From NCBI RefSeq assembly GCF_028548455.1, contig NZ_JAQQLF010000011.1, positions 62,001 through 126,000 on the forward strand: a DNA stretch of 64,000 bases, written 5' to 3'. The translations under genes and the position numbers were made by a program. Below the pieces are notes generated by a model. That model did no database searches. It was given only the letters and a program-made list of their open reading frames with translations, and was not told where the DNA came from. The first letter of the stretch is position 1. Every line of letters starts with the position of its first letter. Positions 41,857 to 51,427 of the stretch are shown one piece after another. This DNA is from Vogesella aquatica. GTDB lineage: Bacteria > Pseudomonadota > Gammaproteobacteria > Burkholderiales > Chromobacteriaceae.

Positions 41857-42477
41857 TCAGGACACGCGCAGGTCGGTGTCGCCATTGGCGTCCGGCACGC
41901 TGCTGTAGCGCAGCAGGCCAGGCGTAGTGGCAGGCAGCGCCTCGGCTACCGGCTTGCCGGCCAGCAGCGCCAGCGCCGGCGCCACCACGGCAGCGCGCAA
42001 GGCGTCTTCGCTATTGAGCGCCGCCAGCTCCAGGGTGTAGGTCCATTCCGGGCCGAAGCTGCTATCGCTTTCTTCCCACCACAGCAGGCTATCGCCCTGC
42101 TGCTGCCACGGCTGCCACAGGCTGGCAGGGAAGCCGACGTAGGCATCGTATTCAAAGGCAAACTCGCAAGCCCAGTGCGCCACGTGCAGTACCGGCGCGC
42201 ACGGCTGGCCGTCGGCACGCTGCGGCAGGCCGTCGCCAGACAGGCTGATCTGGTAATTGAGCCAGCCGCCAATGAACTCTTTCTTTTTCTTGTTGCGCAC
42301 CAGCAGGCCAAAGCTGCTGGACAGTGCGCTGCGCTCGCCTTGCTGTTGCTGCTGCGAATGCAGCTGTTCGGCAATTTTGCGGCACAGGCCGCTGGCGGTG
42401 ATGGCCTCGGCCAGCAGGGTGTCCAGGGTTTGCTGCAGGTTTTTGGCGTGGCGCCAAGGCTCGTTGCCGGTAGTCAT
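41857..42477 (-). CDS. Hypothetical protein
   Basis: I do not recognise this 206-aa soluble protein. It starts MTTGNEPWRHAKNLQQTLDTLL; a longer frame with a further ATG exists, but the region before it looks non-coding. It contains a Gln-rich stretch (HSQQQQQGERSAL), a basic patch (VRNKKKKEF) and a Trp-rich middle (PASLWQPWQQQGDSLLWWEES). Codon use matches the host. Confidence 0.7.
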   Translation of the reverse strand: MTTGNEPWRHAKNLQQTLDTLLAEAITASGLCRKIAEQLHSQQQQQGERSALSSSFGLLVRNKKKKEFIGGWLNYQISLSGDGLPQRADGQPCAPVLHVAHWACEFAFEYDAYVGFPASLWQPWQQQGDSLLWWEESDSSFGPEWTYTLELAALNSEDALRAAVVAPALALLAGKPVAEALPATTPGLLRYSSVPDANGDTDLRVS

Positions 42478-42672
42478 GCGGTGTAGCTTTCGTGTTCGTT
42501 GGGCGGGGCGGAGGGTGCCCGCTGGCAAGCGCGCAGTCTAGCACAGGCGACAGGTGGCCACGGCGGGCAAAAAAAGAGGGCTACCCGTCCAAAGGCAGCC
42601 CCGCATCCCATCCAGGTCCAGGTCCATCCAGCAGAAGCGATTTGCTGTTGGGGCCAGATTATCGAAACACGG

Positions 42673-43662
42673 TTACGGCGTGATGACAGGCAAGAGGCTC
42701 AACACCACCTTGCCCAGGTTGCGGTTGTCTTCCACGTAGCGGTGGGCATCGGCCACCGCCGCCAGCGGGTAGACGCTATCCAGCGTGACGCGGGCACGGC
42801 CGTCGGCCAGCGCGGGTAGCACCTCGGCCCCCAGCGCCGCGGCCAACCTGGCTTTCACCGCCTCCGGCTGGCTGCGCAGCGTGGAACCCAGCAAGCGCAG
42901 CCGCTTGACCAACAGCAGGCCCAGGTTCAGCGTGGCGCTGCTGCCGCCCATGATGCCGATTACCACCAGACGGCCGTCCGGCTTCAGCACCGCGATATTG
43001 TCGTCAAACAGCGCGGCACCTACCGGGTCCAGCACCACGTCTACCCCGCCTTGCGCTTTAAGGTTGGCCGCAAAGCCGGCTTGGCGGCTATCGATGACCT
43101 CGTCTGCCCCCAGGCTGCGGCAAAACTGGCGCTTTTCCTCGCTACCGGCGCTGGCTACCACGCGGGCGCCCAGCAGGCTGGCCAGCTGGATGGCAGCCGC
43201 GCCCACCCCGCTGGCACCGGCGTGGATCAGTACCGTTTCGCCCGGCTGCAGCGCGGCAATCTCTACCAGGTTAAACCACGCCGTCATCCACGCTTCGGGC
43301 AGGCTGGCGGCCTCGGCCCAGCTCATCAGGTCCGGCTTGGGCAAGGCGGCGCTGCTATCGATCAACGCGTACTCGGCGTAGCCGCCGCCGGACACCAGGC
43401 CAAACACCGCATCGCCTTCCTGAAAACGCGATGGGCCGTTAACGGCATCGACAATACCGGCGATTTCCAGCCCCAGCACCGGCGACGCCCCCTTGGGCGG
43501 CGGGTAATGGCCTTCGCGCTGCACGATGTCGGCGCGGTTGATACCCGCCGCCAGCACGCGCACGCGCAGCTGGCCGGGCGCCGGCTGCGGCTTTTCGGCA
43601 AAGGCGATTTCCAGTGTATCTGCGCCGCCCGGCGCGCTTTGTGTAACCAGCTGCATGGACAT
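42673..43662 (-). CDS. NAD(P)H-quinone oxidoreductase, zinc-less MDR family (PIG3/QorB type)
   Basis: A 329-aa cytosolic reductase of the quinone oxidoreductase branch of the medium-chain dehydrogenase superfamily. A GroES-like N-terminal domain (GQLRVRVLAAGINRADIVQREGHYPPPKG) is followed by the Rossmann domain with the dinucleotide loop HAGASGVGAAAIQLA (about residue 145-160). The zinc ligands of alcohol dehydrogenases are absent, as in the PIG3 group. It would reduce quinones with NADPH. GAGGG before the ATG decides the start. Divergent from ccoI. Confidence 0.88.
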   Translation of the reverse strand: MSMQLVTQSAPGGADTLEIAFAEKPQPAPGQLRVRVLAAGINRADIVQREGHYPPPKGASPVLGLEIAGIVDAVNGPSRFQEGDAVFGLVSGGGYAEYALIDSSAALPKPDLMSWAEAASLPEAWMTAWFNLVEIAALQPGETVLIHAGASGVGAAAIQLASLLGARVVASAGSEEKRQFCRSLGADEVIDSRQAGFAANLKAQGGVDVVLDPVGAALFDDNIAVLKPDGRLVVIGIMGGSSATLNLGLLLVKRLRLLGSTLRSQPEAVKARLAAALGAEVLPALADGRARVTLDSVYPLAAVADAHRYVEDNRNLGKVVLSLLPVITP

Positions 43663-43713
43663 GATTGACCCTCGGCAAAACAAGTAGCATCTCTTGCACT
43701 ACAATAGCACGCC

Positions 43714-46149
43714 ATGAACCCGACCTGCTTTCACTGCAGCCTGCCCATCCCCGCGGGGCAGGCTTTTCCCATCCGCTATCGCGAACGTACCGAACAAGCC
43801 TGCTGCGCCGGCTGCCAGGCGGTAGCGCAGACCATTATCGACAGCGGCCTGGCCGACTACTACGAACACCGCACCGCCGAGCAGCGCCAGGCAGAGCCGG
43901 TACCGGCCGAGCTGCTGCAGCAGATGCAGCTATACGATAACGAAGCGCTGCAACACAGCTTTGTGCACGTGGAAGACGAACACATCCGCGAAGCCTCGCT
44001 GATGCTGGAAGGCATTACCTGCGCTGCCTGCGTGTGGTTGAACGAACACCATGTACGCAAGCTGCCGGGCGTGCTGTCGGTAGACATCAACTACGCCACC
44101 CACCGTGCCCGCGTGCGCTGGGACGTGCGCCAGCTCAAGCTCAGCCAGATTCTGGAAGCCATCAGCGCCATCGGCTACCGTGCCCACCCCTACGACGCCT
44201 CGCGCCAGGAAGCGCTGCACCAGAAAGAGCGCAAAACCGCGCTGAACCGGCTGTGGGTGGCCGGCCTGTCCATGATGCAGGTAATGATGTACGCCTACCC
44301 GGTGTACATGGCACCAGACGGCGAAATCGAAAGCCAGTGGCTGTGGATGCTGCACTGGTCCAGCTTTGTGCTCACGCTGCCGGTGGTGCTGTACTCGGCC
44401 ATACCGTTTTACCGCGGCACCTGGCGCGACCTGAAGCGCGGCCGCGTCGGCATGGATACGCCGGTGACCATCGGCATTCTGACTGCCTTTCTGGCCAGCC
44501 TGTGGGCGCTGCTGAACAAGATAGAGCACGGCGTGTACTTCGACTCGGTATCGATGTTCATCTTCCTGCTGCTGGGCGGGCGTTACCTGGAAAGCATGGC
44601 GCGGCGCAAAACCGGCGAGGCCACCGAAAAACTGGTGAAGCTCATCCCCGCCTTTGCCCACGCGGTACCGGGTTGGCCGCAAGACCAGGCCCAGCAGGAG
44701 GTAGCCGTCAGCCAGCTGGCGGTAGGCGACGTGGTGCTGGTAAAGCCGGGCGAAACCATCCCCTGCGACGGCGACATCCTGGAAGGCCACAGCAGCGTGG
44801 ACGAAGCACTGCTCACTGGCGAAAGCACGCCGATTACCAAACAGGCGGGCGACAGCGTGATTGCCGGCAGCGTGAACCAGGCCAGCCCGCTGCTGCTGCG
44901 CCTTAGCCGTACCGGCAGCGACACCCGCCTGGCCGGCATTGTGCGGCTGATGGACCAGGCGCTGGCGGAAAAACCGCGCCTGGCCGAGCTGGCGGACCGC
45001 TACGCCGTGTGGTTTGTCACCGTACTGCTGCTGGCCGCCGCCGCCACCTATATCGGCTGGAGCCTGGCCGGTAGCCAGGAACACGCGCTATGGGTAACGG
45101 TGGCGGTACTGGTGGTGTCCTGCCCGTGCGCACTGTCGCTGGCCACGCCGGCGGCACTCACCGCCGCCACCGGCCACATGGCGCAGCTGGGCATTCTTAC
45201 CACCCGTGGCCACGCGCTGGAAACGCTGGCGCGCATCAGCGACGTGGTATTCGACAAGACCGGCACCCTCACCCACGGCCGTATGCAGCTGCTGGCCAGC
45301 CATGGCTTTAGCCACCCGAACGCTGGGCAAGCGCTGGCCATCGCCGCCGCGCTGGAGCAAGGCTCCGAGCACCCTATCGCCCGCGCCCTGCTGCACGCGA
45401 CCGCAGACAGCGCACTGCCCGCGTGCGGCCAACGTAGCAACCAGCCCGGCCAGGGTGTGGAGGCCGACATCACCGGCCAGCGCTGGCGTCTGGGCCGCCC
45501 GGCTTTTGTGGCAGGGCTAAGCGGCAGCTTCAGCCTGCCGGACGAGCTACCGGCCAGCGCCACCATCATCGCGCTGGGCGATGCGCGTGGCGTGGCCGCT
45601 GTGTTTGCCATTGGTGACCAGGTGCGCGACGACAGCGCGGCGCTAATCCGCGCCCTGCAAGCACGCGGCCTGCGAGTGCATTTGCTGTCCGGCGACGCCG
45701 ACAAGGCGGTGGCCAGCCTGGCGTCACAACTGCACATTGCCGATTACCGTGCCGCTGCCACGCCGGAAGACAAGCTGGCCTACGTGAGCCAGCTGCAGCA
45801 AGGCGGTGCACGCGTCCTGATGGTGGGCGACGGTGTAAACGACGCACCGGTACTGGCCCGCGCCGACGTATCGCTGGCCATGGGTGGCGGTACCGACGTA
45901 GCACGCGCCAGCGGCGACATGGTACTGATGGGCGACGAGCTGGGCCGCCTGCCGCAGGCACTGGGCCTGGCGGCGCGCAGCATGCACATCATCCGCCAGA
46001 ACCTGGCGTGGGCCGCGTTGTACAATCTGGTGGCGCTGCCACTGGCCATGGCCGGCTGGGTCACGCCCTGGCTCGCCAGCCTGGGCATGGCGCTCAGCTC
46101 GCTGCTGGTAGTAAGCAATGCCCTGCGCCTGACCAAACGGAGTAAGTAA
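43714..46149 (+). CDS. ccoI: Copper-translocating P1B-type ATPase (CcoI/FixI)
   Basis: An 811-aa copper pump of the CcoI/FixI group, needed to supply copper to cbb3 cytochrome oxidase. The N-terminus has the group-specific Cys cluster (CFHCSLPIP and CCAGCQAV, residues 5-36), then a heavy-metal domain with GITCAACVW (about 104). The membrane metal site is CPC (VVSCPCALSLATP, about 470), the phosphorylation site DKTGTLTHG (about 514), and the phosphatase loop TGES (about 370) plus GDGVNDAP (about 706) are intact. The next gene, ccoS, overlaps its stop by 1 bp. No ccoNOQP or ccoG is in view. Confidence 0.92.
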   Translation: MNPTCFHCSLPIPAGQAFPIRYRERTEQACCAGCQAVAQTIIDSGLADYYEHRTAEQRQAEPVPAELLQQMQLYDNEALQHSFVHVEDEHIREASLMLEGITCAACVWLNEHHVRKLPGVLSVDINYATHRARVRWDVRQLKLSQILEAISAIGYRAHPYDASRQEALHQKERKTALNRLWVAGLSMMQVMMYAYPVYMAPDGEIESQWLWMLHWSSFVLTLPVVLYSAIPFYRGTWRDLKRGRVGMDTPVTIGILTAFLASLWALLNKIEHGVYFDSVSMFIFLLLGGRYLESMARRKTGEATEKLVKLIPAFAHAVPGWPQDQAQQEVAVSQLAVGDVVLVKPGETIPCDGDILEGHSSVDEALLTGESTPITKQAGDSVIAGSVNQASPLLLRLSRTGSDTRLAGIVRLMDQALAEKPRLAELADRYAVWFVTVLLLAAAATYIGWSLAGSQEHALWVTVAVLVVSCPCALSLATPAALTAATGHMAQLGILTTRGHALETLARISDVVFDKTGTLTHGRMQLLASHGFSHPNAGQALAIAAALEQGSEHPIARALLHATADSALPACGQRSNQPGQGVEADITGQRWRLGRPAFVAGLSGSFSLPDELPASATIIALGDARGVAAVFAIGDQVRDDSAALIRALQARGLRVHLLSGDADKAVASLASQLHIADYRAAATPEDKLAYVSQLQQGGARVLMVGDGVNDAPVLARADVSLAMGGGTDVARASGDMVLMGDELGRLPQALGLAARSMHIIRQNLAWAALYNLVALPLAMAGWVTPWLASLGMALSSLLVVSNALRLTKRSK

Positions 46150-46322
46150 TGGAAAGCCTGTACCTGTTGATACCCATGAGCATCGTGCTGGTGTTCTTTA
46201 TCGGCCTGCTGTTCTGGTGGTCTACCCGCTCCGGCCAGTTTGACGACCTGGAAGGCCCGGCCCACCGCATCCTGATGGACGACGACGACAGCCAGCGCGA
46301 CAGCCCCAAGCAGCCTGACTAG
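46149..46322 (+). CDS. ccoS: cbb3-type cytochrome oxidase assembly protein CcoS
   Basis: A 57-aa single-span membrane protein: MESLYLLIPMSIVLVFFIGL then LFWWSTRSGQFDDLEGPAHRI, the CcoS signature, with an Asp-rich tail (MDDDDSQRDSPKQPD). It is required for cofactor insertion into cbb3 oxidase. It starts on the last base of the ccoI stop codon (TAATG). Its own TAG stop is the first codon of the repeat element that begins here, so the original C-terminus may have differed. Confidence 0.93.
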   Translation: MESLYLLIPMSIVLVFFIGLLFWWSTRSGQFDDLEGPAHRILMDDDDSQRDSPKQPD

Positions 46323-46589
46323 GGCCTGTTGACGCTATTTTTGCTGCGGCGGCGCTTGTCAGGCGGCGGCAATGCGCGAAAAACCGGGTGCAGCAGGGCA
46401 ATCCCTGCCAGCACGGTTTGACAAAGCAGTGCCCCGCATGGCGCGCGCCCCGAAGGGCAGGCCCGATAAGCTTCCCACTGCGGCGTTGTCAGGCTTGCGC
46501 TGGGAACCACCCAGCGCATCGCCCTCCGCCTGGCATTGGAAAACTTCTCGAGCCTGCGCCACAGCAAGAAATAGTGTTAACAGGCCCTA
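46320..46589. mobile_element. MITE-like element with imperfect terminal inverted repeats
   Basis: The left end TAGGGCCTGTTGACGCTATT (from 46320) and the right end read on the other strand, TAGGGCCTGTTAACACTATT (from 46589), match over about 25 bp with few mismatches. The 270-bp interior has no gene. The outermost TA could be the target duplication, as for IS630/Tc1-like and some IS5-like elements. Both flanking genes end at the TAG in these ends. No transposase is seen in the window. Confidence 0.7.
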
Positions 46590-47888
46590 ACCCGCCTGCG
46601 GGCAGGTGAACGGTGCATTGGCGGGTACACCGGCCATGGGCTGGCCGGCGACAAAGGGCAGCTGTACGACAAAGCAGGCACCGTGCGTGCTGGCCTGCAG
46701 CCGGATGTGCCCACCGTGCGCCTGGGCGATGCGGCGGCAAATCGCCAGCCCCAGCCCCGCGTGGCCGCTATCCTGCCCCAGGCTACCCTGCTCGAACGCT
46801 GCAAATATCCGCTCTGCTTCCGTGGCAGGCACCCCGGGGCCTTGGTCACACACCGTCAGTTGCAGGCACGTCGCCAAGCGGTCTATCTGCAGCTCGACCA
46901 CCCCGCCCTGCGGTGAAAAACGGATGGCATTGCCCAGTAGCTGCCCCAGCAGCTGCATCAGGCTGCCATGATCGCCAACCAGGCGAGCCAAGGGGTGGCT
47001 GCTGACTTGCACCTGCAAGCCGCGCTGCTGCCATGCCGGCTCCTGCTGGCTGACGCAGTCTTCTACCAGCTGGCGCATATTCAGGCTTTGCCAGTGAAAC
47101 GGCCGCCGCCCGGCATCCAGCGCGGCCAGGTCGATCAAGCCGTTCAGCTGGTAGGCCAGGCGCTGGCCGTTCTCGCTGATGGCCGACAGGTGAGCGGCCA
47201 CGCGCTGGGTATCGCCACGCGCCAGTTTCAGCCTGGCCATCTCGGCAAAATTCAGTATGCCGTGCAATGGGGTAAGCAGCTCGTGCGAGACATTGGCCAG
47301 CAAGCGGTTTTTGGCCTGGCAGGCATGCTCGGCTGCCAGCTTGGCGTCGATCAGCGCCAGCGCCTGCTCGGCCAGCGACTGCCCCATATCGGCCTGCCCC
47401 TGGCGCAGCGCGGCCTGGAGCAGCTGGCTATCCGATACATCGCGCCCGGTACCGCGGTAACCGGCCAGCTGCCCGGCGGCGTCGTACCAGGGCAAGGCAC
47501 TGAGCGAGATATGGCGCTGCACGCCATCGGGGCAGTCCAGCAAAAACACCTGGTTGCGAAAAGGCTGCCCCGCCGCAAACAGCGTGGCCAAACGGCTATG
47601 GCTATCCGGCGAGCCCTGCACCGCCTGCAGCGCAGACCAGTGCAAGCCGTGCAGTGATGCCGGGGCAAACCCCAGCAAGGGCTGCAGCGCCGCGGAACAG
47701 CGCACGATGCGGCCAGCGGCGTCCAGCTCCCAGAACCAGTCGCTGGCAATGGTCAAGAAATCCTGCAGCACCTGCCGCTGCTGCGCTGCGGCCAACTGCA
47801 TGCCACGCATGCGCTGCCGTAAGCGCATCATGGCCAAGAGCAGGCCAAGGCAACAGAGTGACAAGCCAACAAGCGCAAGAACAGACAT
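46587..47888 (-). CDS. PAS-domain sensor histidine kinase
   Basis: This 433-aa kinase has one N-terminal membrane helix (LALVGLSLCCLGLLLAMMRL). A PAS domain follows (about residues 40-155, IASDWFWELDAAGRIVRCSAAL), then a HisKA domain with the phosphorylated His in NVSHELLTPLHGI (about 202). The ATPase domain has N box QLLGNAIRFSP, G1 DQGPGVP and G2 GHAGLGLAICRRI. There is no response regulator next to it and the signal is unknown. The TAG stop lies in the end of the MITE-like element, so the C-terminus (ANAPFTCPQAG) may have been altered by the insertion. Confidence 0.85.
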   Translation of the reverse strand: MSVLALVGLSLCCLGLLLAMMRLRQRMRGMQLAAAQQRQVLQDFLTIASDWFWELDAAGRIVRCSAALQPLLGFAPASLHGLHWSALQAVQGSPDSHSRLATLFAAGQPFRNQVFLLDCPDGVQRHISLSALPWYDAAGQLAGYRGTGRDVSDSQLLQAALRQGQADMGQSLAEQALALIDAKLAAEHACQAKNRLLANVSHELLTPLHGILNFAEMARLKLARGDTQRVAAHLSAISENGQRLAYQLNGLIDLAALDAGRRPFHWQSLNMRQLVEDCVSQQEPAWQQRGLQVQVSSHPLARLVGDHGSLMQLLGQLLGNAIRFSPQGGVVELQIDRLATCLQLTVCDQGPGVPATEAERIFAAFEQGSLGQDSGHAGLGLAICRRIAQAHGGHIRLQASTHGACFVVQLPFVAGQPMAGVPANAPFTCPQAG

Positions 47889-48208
47889 AGCCAGAGCCTT
47901 TTCAGAGCGTAACCGGCAGGCTGACGCTGCCCATACAAAACATTTCGATATTATGCCACGCGGCTATCACATATAAATACCAAGGCGGCCCGACGTACAC
48001 CATTTTGGGCAACGCCTTTTGCCGCCGGGCACAAGACCCGGATTAATCATTAACAATCAATAGCTTACGCAAACCCTACCGCAAAAGCAGGGTGGGCCGC
48101 ATTGCCGACACCATTGGCAGAGGTAAGCCAGGGCTCGATATGCACGCTTGATACAGCGTAAAATGGCAGCCATTCCGACTTGACGGCCCGCCAGCCATTA
48201 AACTGCAC
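47889..48208. promoter_or_regulatory. Intergenic region with divergent promoters
   Basis: The 320-bp gap between the divergent histidine kinase and trkA has no gene. For trkA, TCGATA (48135-48140) and TAAAAT (48159-48164), 18 bp apart, are plausible -35 and -10 boxes. An AT-rich stretch at 47940-47985 probably holds the kinase promoter. Confidence 0.35.
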
Positions 48209-49579
48209 ATGAAAATACTGATTCTGGGCTGCGGCCAGGTTGGCGCCAGCGTCGCCGAAAACCTGGTAGATGAAGGCAACGACATCACCGTGGTCGACCA
48301 GGACGCCAACCTGCTGAAATTGCTGCAGGCCAAGCTGGATATCCGTACCGTGGCCGGCAACGCCGCCCTGCCCGGCATACTGCGCCAGGCCGGTGCCGAC
48401 GAGGCCGAAATGCTGCTGGCGCTGACCCGCAGCGACGAAACCAACCTGCTGGCCTGCGCGCTGGCGCAGCGCCATTTCAACATCCCCACCCGTATCGCCC
48501 GTATCCGCGCCACCGACTACGTGGATGGCGACCTGCCGGTACTGGAACAGTTTGGCGTGGAGCACGCTATCTGTCCAGAGCAGATCGTTACCCAGAACCT
48601 GAAGCGCCTGCTGCAGTACCCGCGCGCGCTGCAGGTAATCGACTTTGCCGAAGGCAGCGCGCAGCTGGTGGTATCGCGTGCGCAGCAAGGCGGCAAGCTG
48701 CTGGGCAAGCCGCTGCGCCAGCTGCGCGAAGACATGCCGGACACCGACTGCCGTATCTGCGCCATCTACCGCGATGACAGACTGGTACAGCCCGACGGCA
48801 GCACGGTGATACAGGAAGGTGACGAGGTGTTTTTTGTGGCTGCCCGCGCCGACATCCCCACCATGCTGGCCGAGCTGCGCCCCAGCGAAAAGGCCGTGAA
48901 ACGGGTGATGATTGCCGGTGGCGGCAATATCGGCTACCGCCTGGCGCGGCAACTGGCCGACGACTACGAAGTCAAGATCATCGAATACCGCGCCGAGCGC
49001 GCGCGCTGGCTGGCGGAAAACCTGCCCGGCGTACTGGTACTGCACGGCGAGGCCACCGACGAGGCGCTGCTGGAAGAAGAAAACATCGACGAGATGGACG
49101 CGTTCTGCGCGCTGACCAACGACGACGAAGACAACCTGATGTCCACGCTGCTGGCCAAGCGCATGGGTGCCCGCCGTGTCATTGCGCTGGTGAACCGCGC
49201 CAGCTACGTGGACCTGCTGGAAGGCAACCGCATCGACATCGTCATTTCGCCTTATCTGTCTACCATCGGCTCGATTCTGGCGCACCTGCGCCGCGGCGAC
49301 GTGGTAGCGGCCCACCCGGTACGCCGTGGCCGCGCCGAGGTGCTGGAGGTGATCATCCACGGCGACAGCCACAGCTCGCGCATGGTTGGCCGCCGCATCG
49401 ATGCGCTGGACCTGCCGCGCGGCTGCAGCATCAGTGCCATCATCCGCGACGGCCAGGTGCTGATGGCGCACCACGACACCCTGCTGCAAGCCGAAGACCA
49501 CCTGATCATCTTCGTGCACGGCCGCCACCGCGTGAAACAGATCGAAAAACTGACACAAGTGAAACTGGGGTTCTTCTGA
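48209..49579 (+). CDS. trkA: Trk potassium uptake regulatory subunit TrkA
   Basis: A 456-aa cytosolic regulator that gates the TrkH potassium channel. It has two RCK units: NAD-binding loops LGCGQVGASVAENL (residues 5-18) and AGGGNIGYRLARQL (about 236-249), each followed by an RCK_C domain. The full two-repeat length matches E. coli TrkA (458 aa). First gene of the trkA-VOC-trkH-slt run; the next gene starts 2 bp after its stop. Confidence 0.96.
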   Translation: MKILILGCGQVGASVAENLVDEGNDITVVDQDANLLKLLQAKLDIRTVAGNAALPGILRQAGADEAEMLLALTRSDETNLLACALAQRHFNIPTRIARIRATDYVDGDLPVLEQFGVEHAICPEQIVTQNLKRLLQYPRALQVIDFAEGSAQLVVSRAQQGGKLLGKPLRQLREDMPDTDCRICAIYRDDRLVQPDGSTVIQEGDEVFFVAARADIPTMLAELRPSEKAVKRVMIAGGGNIGYRLARQLADDYEVKIIEYRAERARWLAENLPGVLVLHGEATDEALLEEENIDEMDAFCALTNDDEDNLMSTLLAKRMGARRVIALVNRASYVDLLEGNRIDIVISPYLSTIGSILAHLRRGDVVAAHPVRRGRAEVLEVIIHGDSHSSRMVGRRIDALDLPRGCSISAIIRDGQVLMAHHDTLLQAEDHLIIFVHGRHRVKQIEKLTQVKLGFF

Positions 49580-49581
49580 GC

Positions 49582-49974
49582 ATGAGCATACGCGGCATCC
49601 ACCACGTGGCCATCATTGCGGCCAACTATGCGCGCTCGCGCGACTTTTATCTGAACACCCTGGGCTTTACCCTGGTGTCCGAGCATTACCGCGCCGAGCG
49701 CGATTCCTGGAAGCTGAACCTGGCGCTGCCGGACGGCTGCCAGATCGAGCTGTTCAGCTTTCCCAGCCCGCCACCCCGCCCTACCCGGCCCGAAGCCTGC
49801 GGCCTGCGCCACCTGGCACTGGCCAGCACCGACCTGGGCGCCGATATCGCCCGCCTGGCCAGCCTGGGCGTGCCCTGCGAGCCGATGCGCGTGGATGAGT
49901 ACACCGAGCACCGTTTCACCTTCCTGGCCGACCCCGACGGGCTGCCGATCGAGCTATACGAAGTGCCGGCATGA
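49582..49974 (+). CDS. VOC-family protein, YaeR/GloA2-like
   Basis: A 130-aa single-domain vicinal-oxygen-chelate protein starting MSIRGIHHVAIIAANYARSRDFY. The metal ligands expected for the fold are His7 or His8, the LRHLALAS histidine (about 75) and the final Glu in IELYEVPA. Its substrate is unknown, since YaeR-type proteins are only loosely related to glyoxalase I. It starts 2 bp after trkA and overlaps trkH by ATGA, so it is tightly inserted in a potassium-transport operon. Confidence 0.85.
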   Translation: MSIRGIHHVAIIAANYARSRDFYLNTLGFTLVSEHYRAERDSWKLNLALPDGCQIELFSFPSPPPRPTRPEACGLRHLALASTDLGADIARLASLGVPCEPMRVDEYTEHRFTFLADPDGLPIELYEVPA

Positions 49975-51425
49975 GCAAGCTGCTACCCATCATCCACGTA
50001 CTGTCCAAGCTTATCTTGCTGTCGGCGGTGATGTTTCTGGTGCCCTGTGCCGTGTCCTGGTATTTCCAGGACGGCACCTGGCGGCATTTCCTGCACTCGG
50101 CGGCCGCCGGCCTGCTGATCGGCAGCGGTAGCTGGCTGGCTACCCGCCGTTTCGAGCGCGAGCTGAAGCCGCGCGACGGCTTTATCCTGGTGACGCTGCT
50201 GTGGCTGGGTTTTACCGCCATGTCGGCGGTGCCACTATGGCTATACCTGCCGGGTCTGAGCGTGACCGACGCCTTCTTCGAAGCCATGTCGGCGCTGACC
50301 ACCACCGGCGCTACCACGCTGCAAGGGCTAGAGCAGCTGGCACCGGCCATGAACTTCTGGCGGCATTTCCTCAGCTGGCTGGGCGGCATGGGCATCATCG
50401 TGCTGGCGGTGGCCGTGCTACCCATGCTGGGCATCGGTGGCATGCAGCTGTACAAGGCCGAGATCCCCGGCCCGATGAAGGAAACCAAGCTGGCACCGCG
50501 TATCGGCCAGACCGCCAAGAACCTGTGGTATGTGTACAGCGCGCTCACCGTGATCTGCTTTGTCTGCCTGTACCTGGCCGGCATGACGCCACTGGATGCG
50601 CTGTGCCACGCCTTTACCGCCGTGGCGCTGGGCGGGTTTTCCACCTACGACCAGAGCGTCGGTTATTTTGACTCGCTGCTGATCGAGGCCATCCTGATCG
50701 TGTTCATGCTGCTGGGCGCGCTGAATTTTGCCACCCACTTTACCGCCTGGCAGCGCAAGTCGCTGCGGGGCTACTGGCAAGATATCGAGGCGCGCTACGT
50801 ACTGGGCCTGTTGGCCGCCAGCGTACTGCTGGCCAGCGTGTACCTGTGGTGGCAGGGCGTATACGACTTTGCCACCGCGCTGCGCCATGTGGCGTTCAAC
50901 CTGGTGTCGGTGGCCACCGATACCGGCTACGCCAGCGTGGATTACGCCCAATGGCCCATGCTGGTGCCGCTGTGGATGCTGTTCCTGTCGTGCATTACCG
51001 TCAGCTCCGGCTCCTGTGGCGGCGGCATCAAGATGATCCGCACCCTGGTGCTGACCCGCCAGAGCTACCGTGAAATGGGGAACCTGCTGCACCCGCGCGC
51101 AGTCCTTCCCTTGATCATCGGGGGGCGCACCATTCCCGAGCGCATCGCACAGTCGGTGCTGGGCTTTATTTTTGTGTATTTCATGAGCGTGGTGATGCTG
51201 AGTTTCGTGCTGATCGGTAGCGGCATGGACTTCCTTAGCGCCTTCACCGCCATTCTGGCCTGCATCAACAATGTAGGGCCGGGCCTGGGCACGGTAGGGC
51301 CTGCAGGCAACTACGCCGCGCTCAACGACTTTCAGACCTGGGTCTGCAGCTTTGCCATGCTGCTGGGCCGGCTGGAGATTTTTTCCATCCTGATTCTGTT
51401 TACCCCTGCTTTCTGGCGAAAATGA
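49971..51425 (+). CDS. trkH: Trk potassium channel subunit TrkH
   Basis: A 484-aa inner-membrane potassium transporter, matching E. coli TrkH (483 aa). Four pore-loop repeats with selectivity glycines are visible: MSALTTTGATTLQGL (about residue 105), FTAVALGGFSTYD (about 217), VATDTGYASVD (about 318) and CINNVGPGLGTVGP (about 430). The start overlaps the VOC gene stop; slt follows 2 bp after. Confidence 0.96.
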   Translation: MSKLLPIIHVLSKLILLSAVMFLVPCAVSWYFQDGTWRHFLHSAAAGLLIGSGSWLATRRFERELKPRDGFILVTLLWLGFTAMSAVPLWLYLPGLSVTDAFFEAMSALTTTGATTLQGLEQLAPAMNFWRHFLSWLGGMGIIVLAVAVLPMLGIGGMQLYKAEIPGPMKETKLAPRIGQTAKNLWYVYSALTVICFVCLYLAGMTPLDALCHAFTAVALGGFSTYDQSVGYFDSLLIEAILIVFMLLGALNFATHFTAWQRKSLRGYWQDIEARYVLGLLAASVLLASVYLWWQGVYDFATALRHVAFNLVSVATDTGYASVDYAQWPMLVPLWMLFLSCITVSSGSCGGGIKMIRTLVLTRQSYREMGNLLHPRAVLPLIIGGRTIPERIAQSVLGFIFVYFMSVVMLSFVLIGSGMDFLSAFTAILACINNVGPGLGTVGPAGNYAALNDFQTWVCSFAMLLGRLEIFSILILFTPAFWRK

Positions 51426-51427
51426 CC

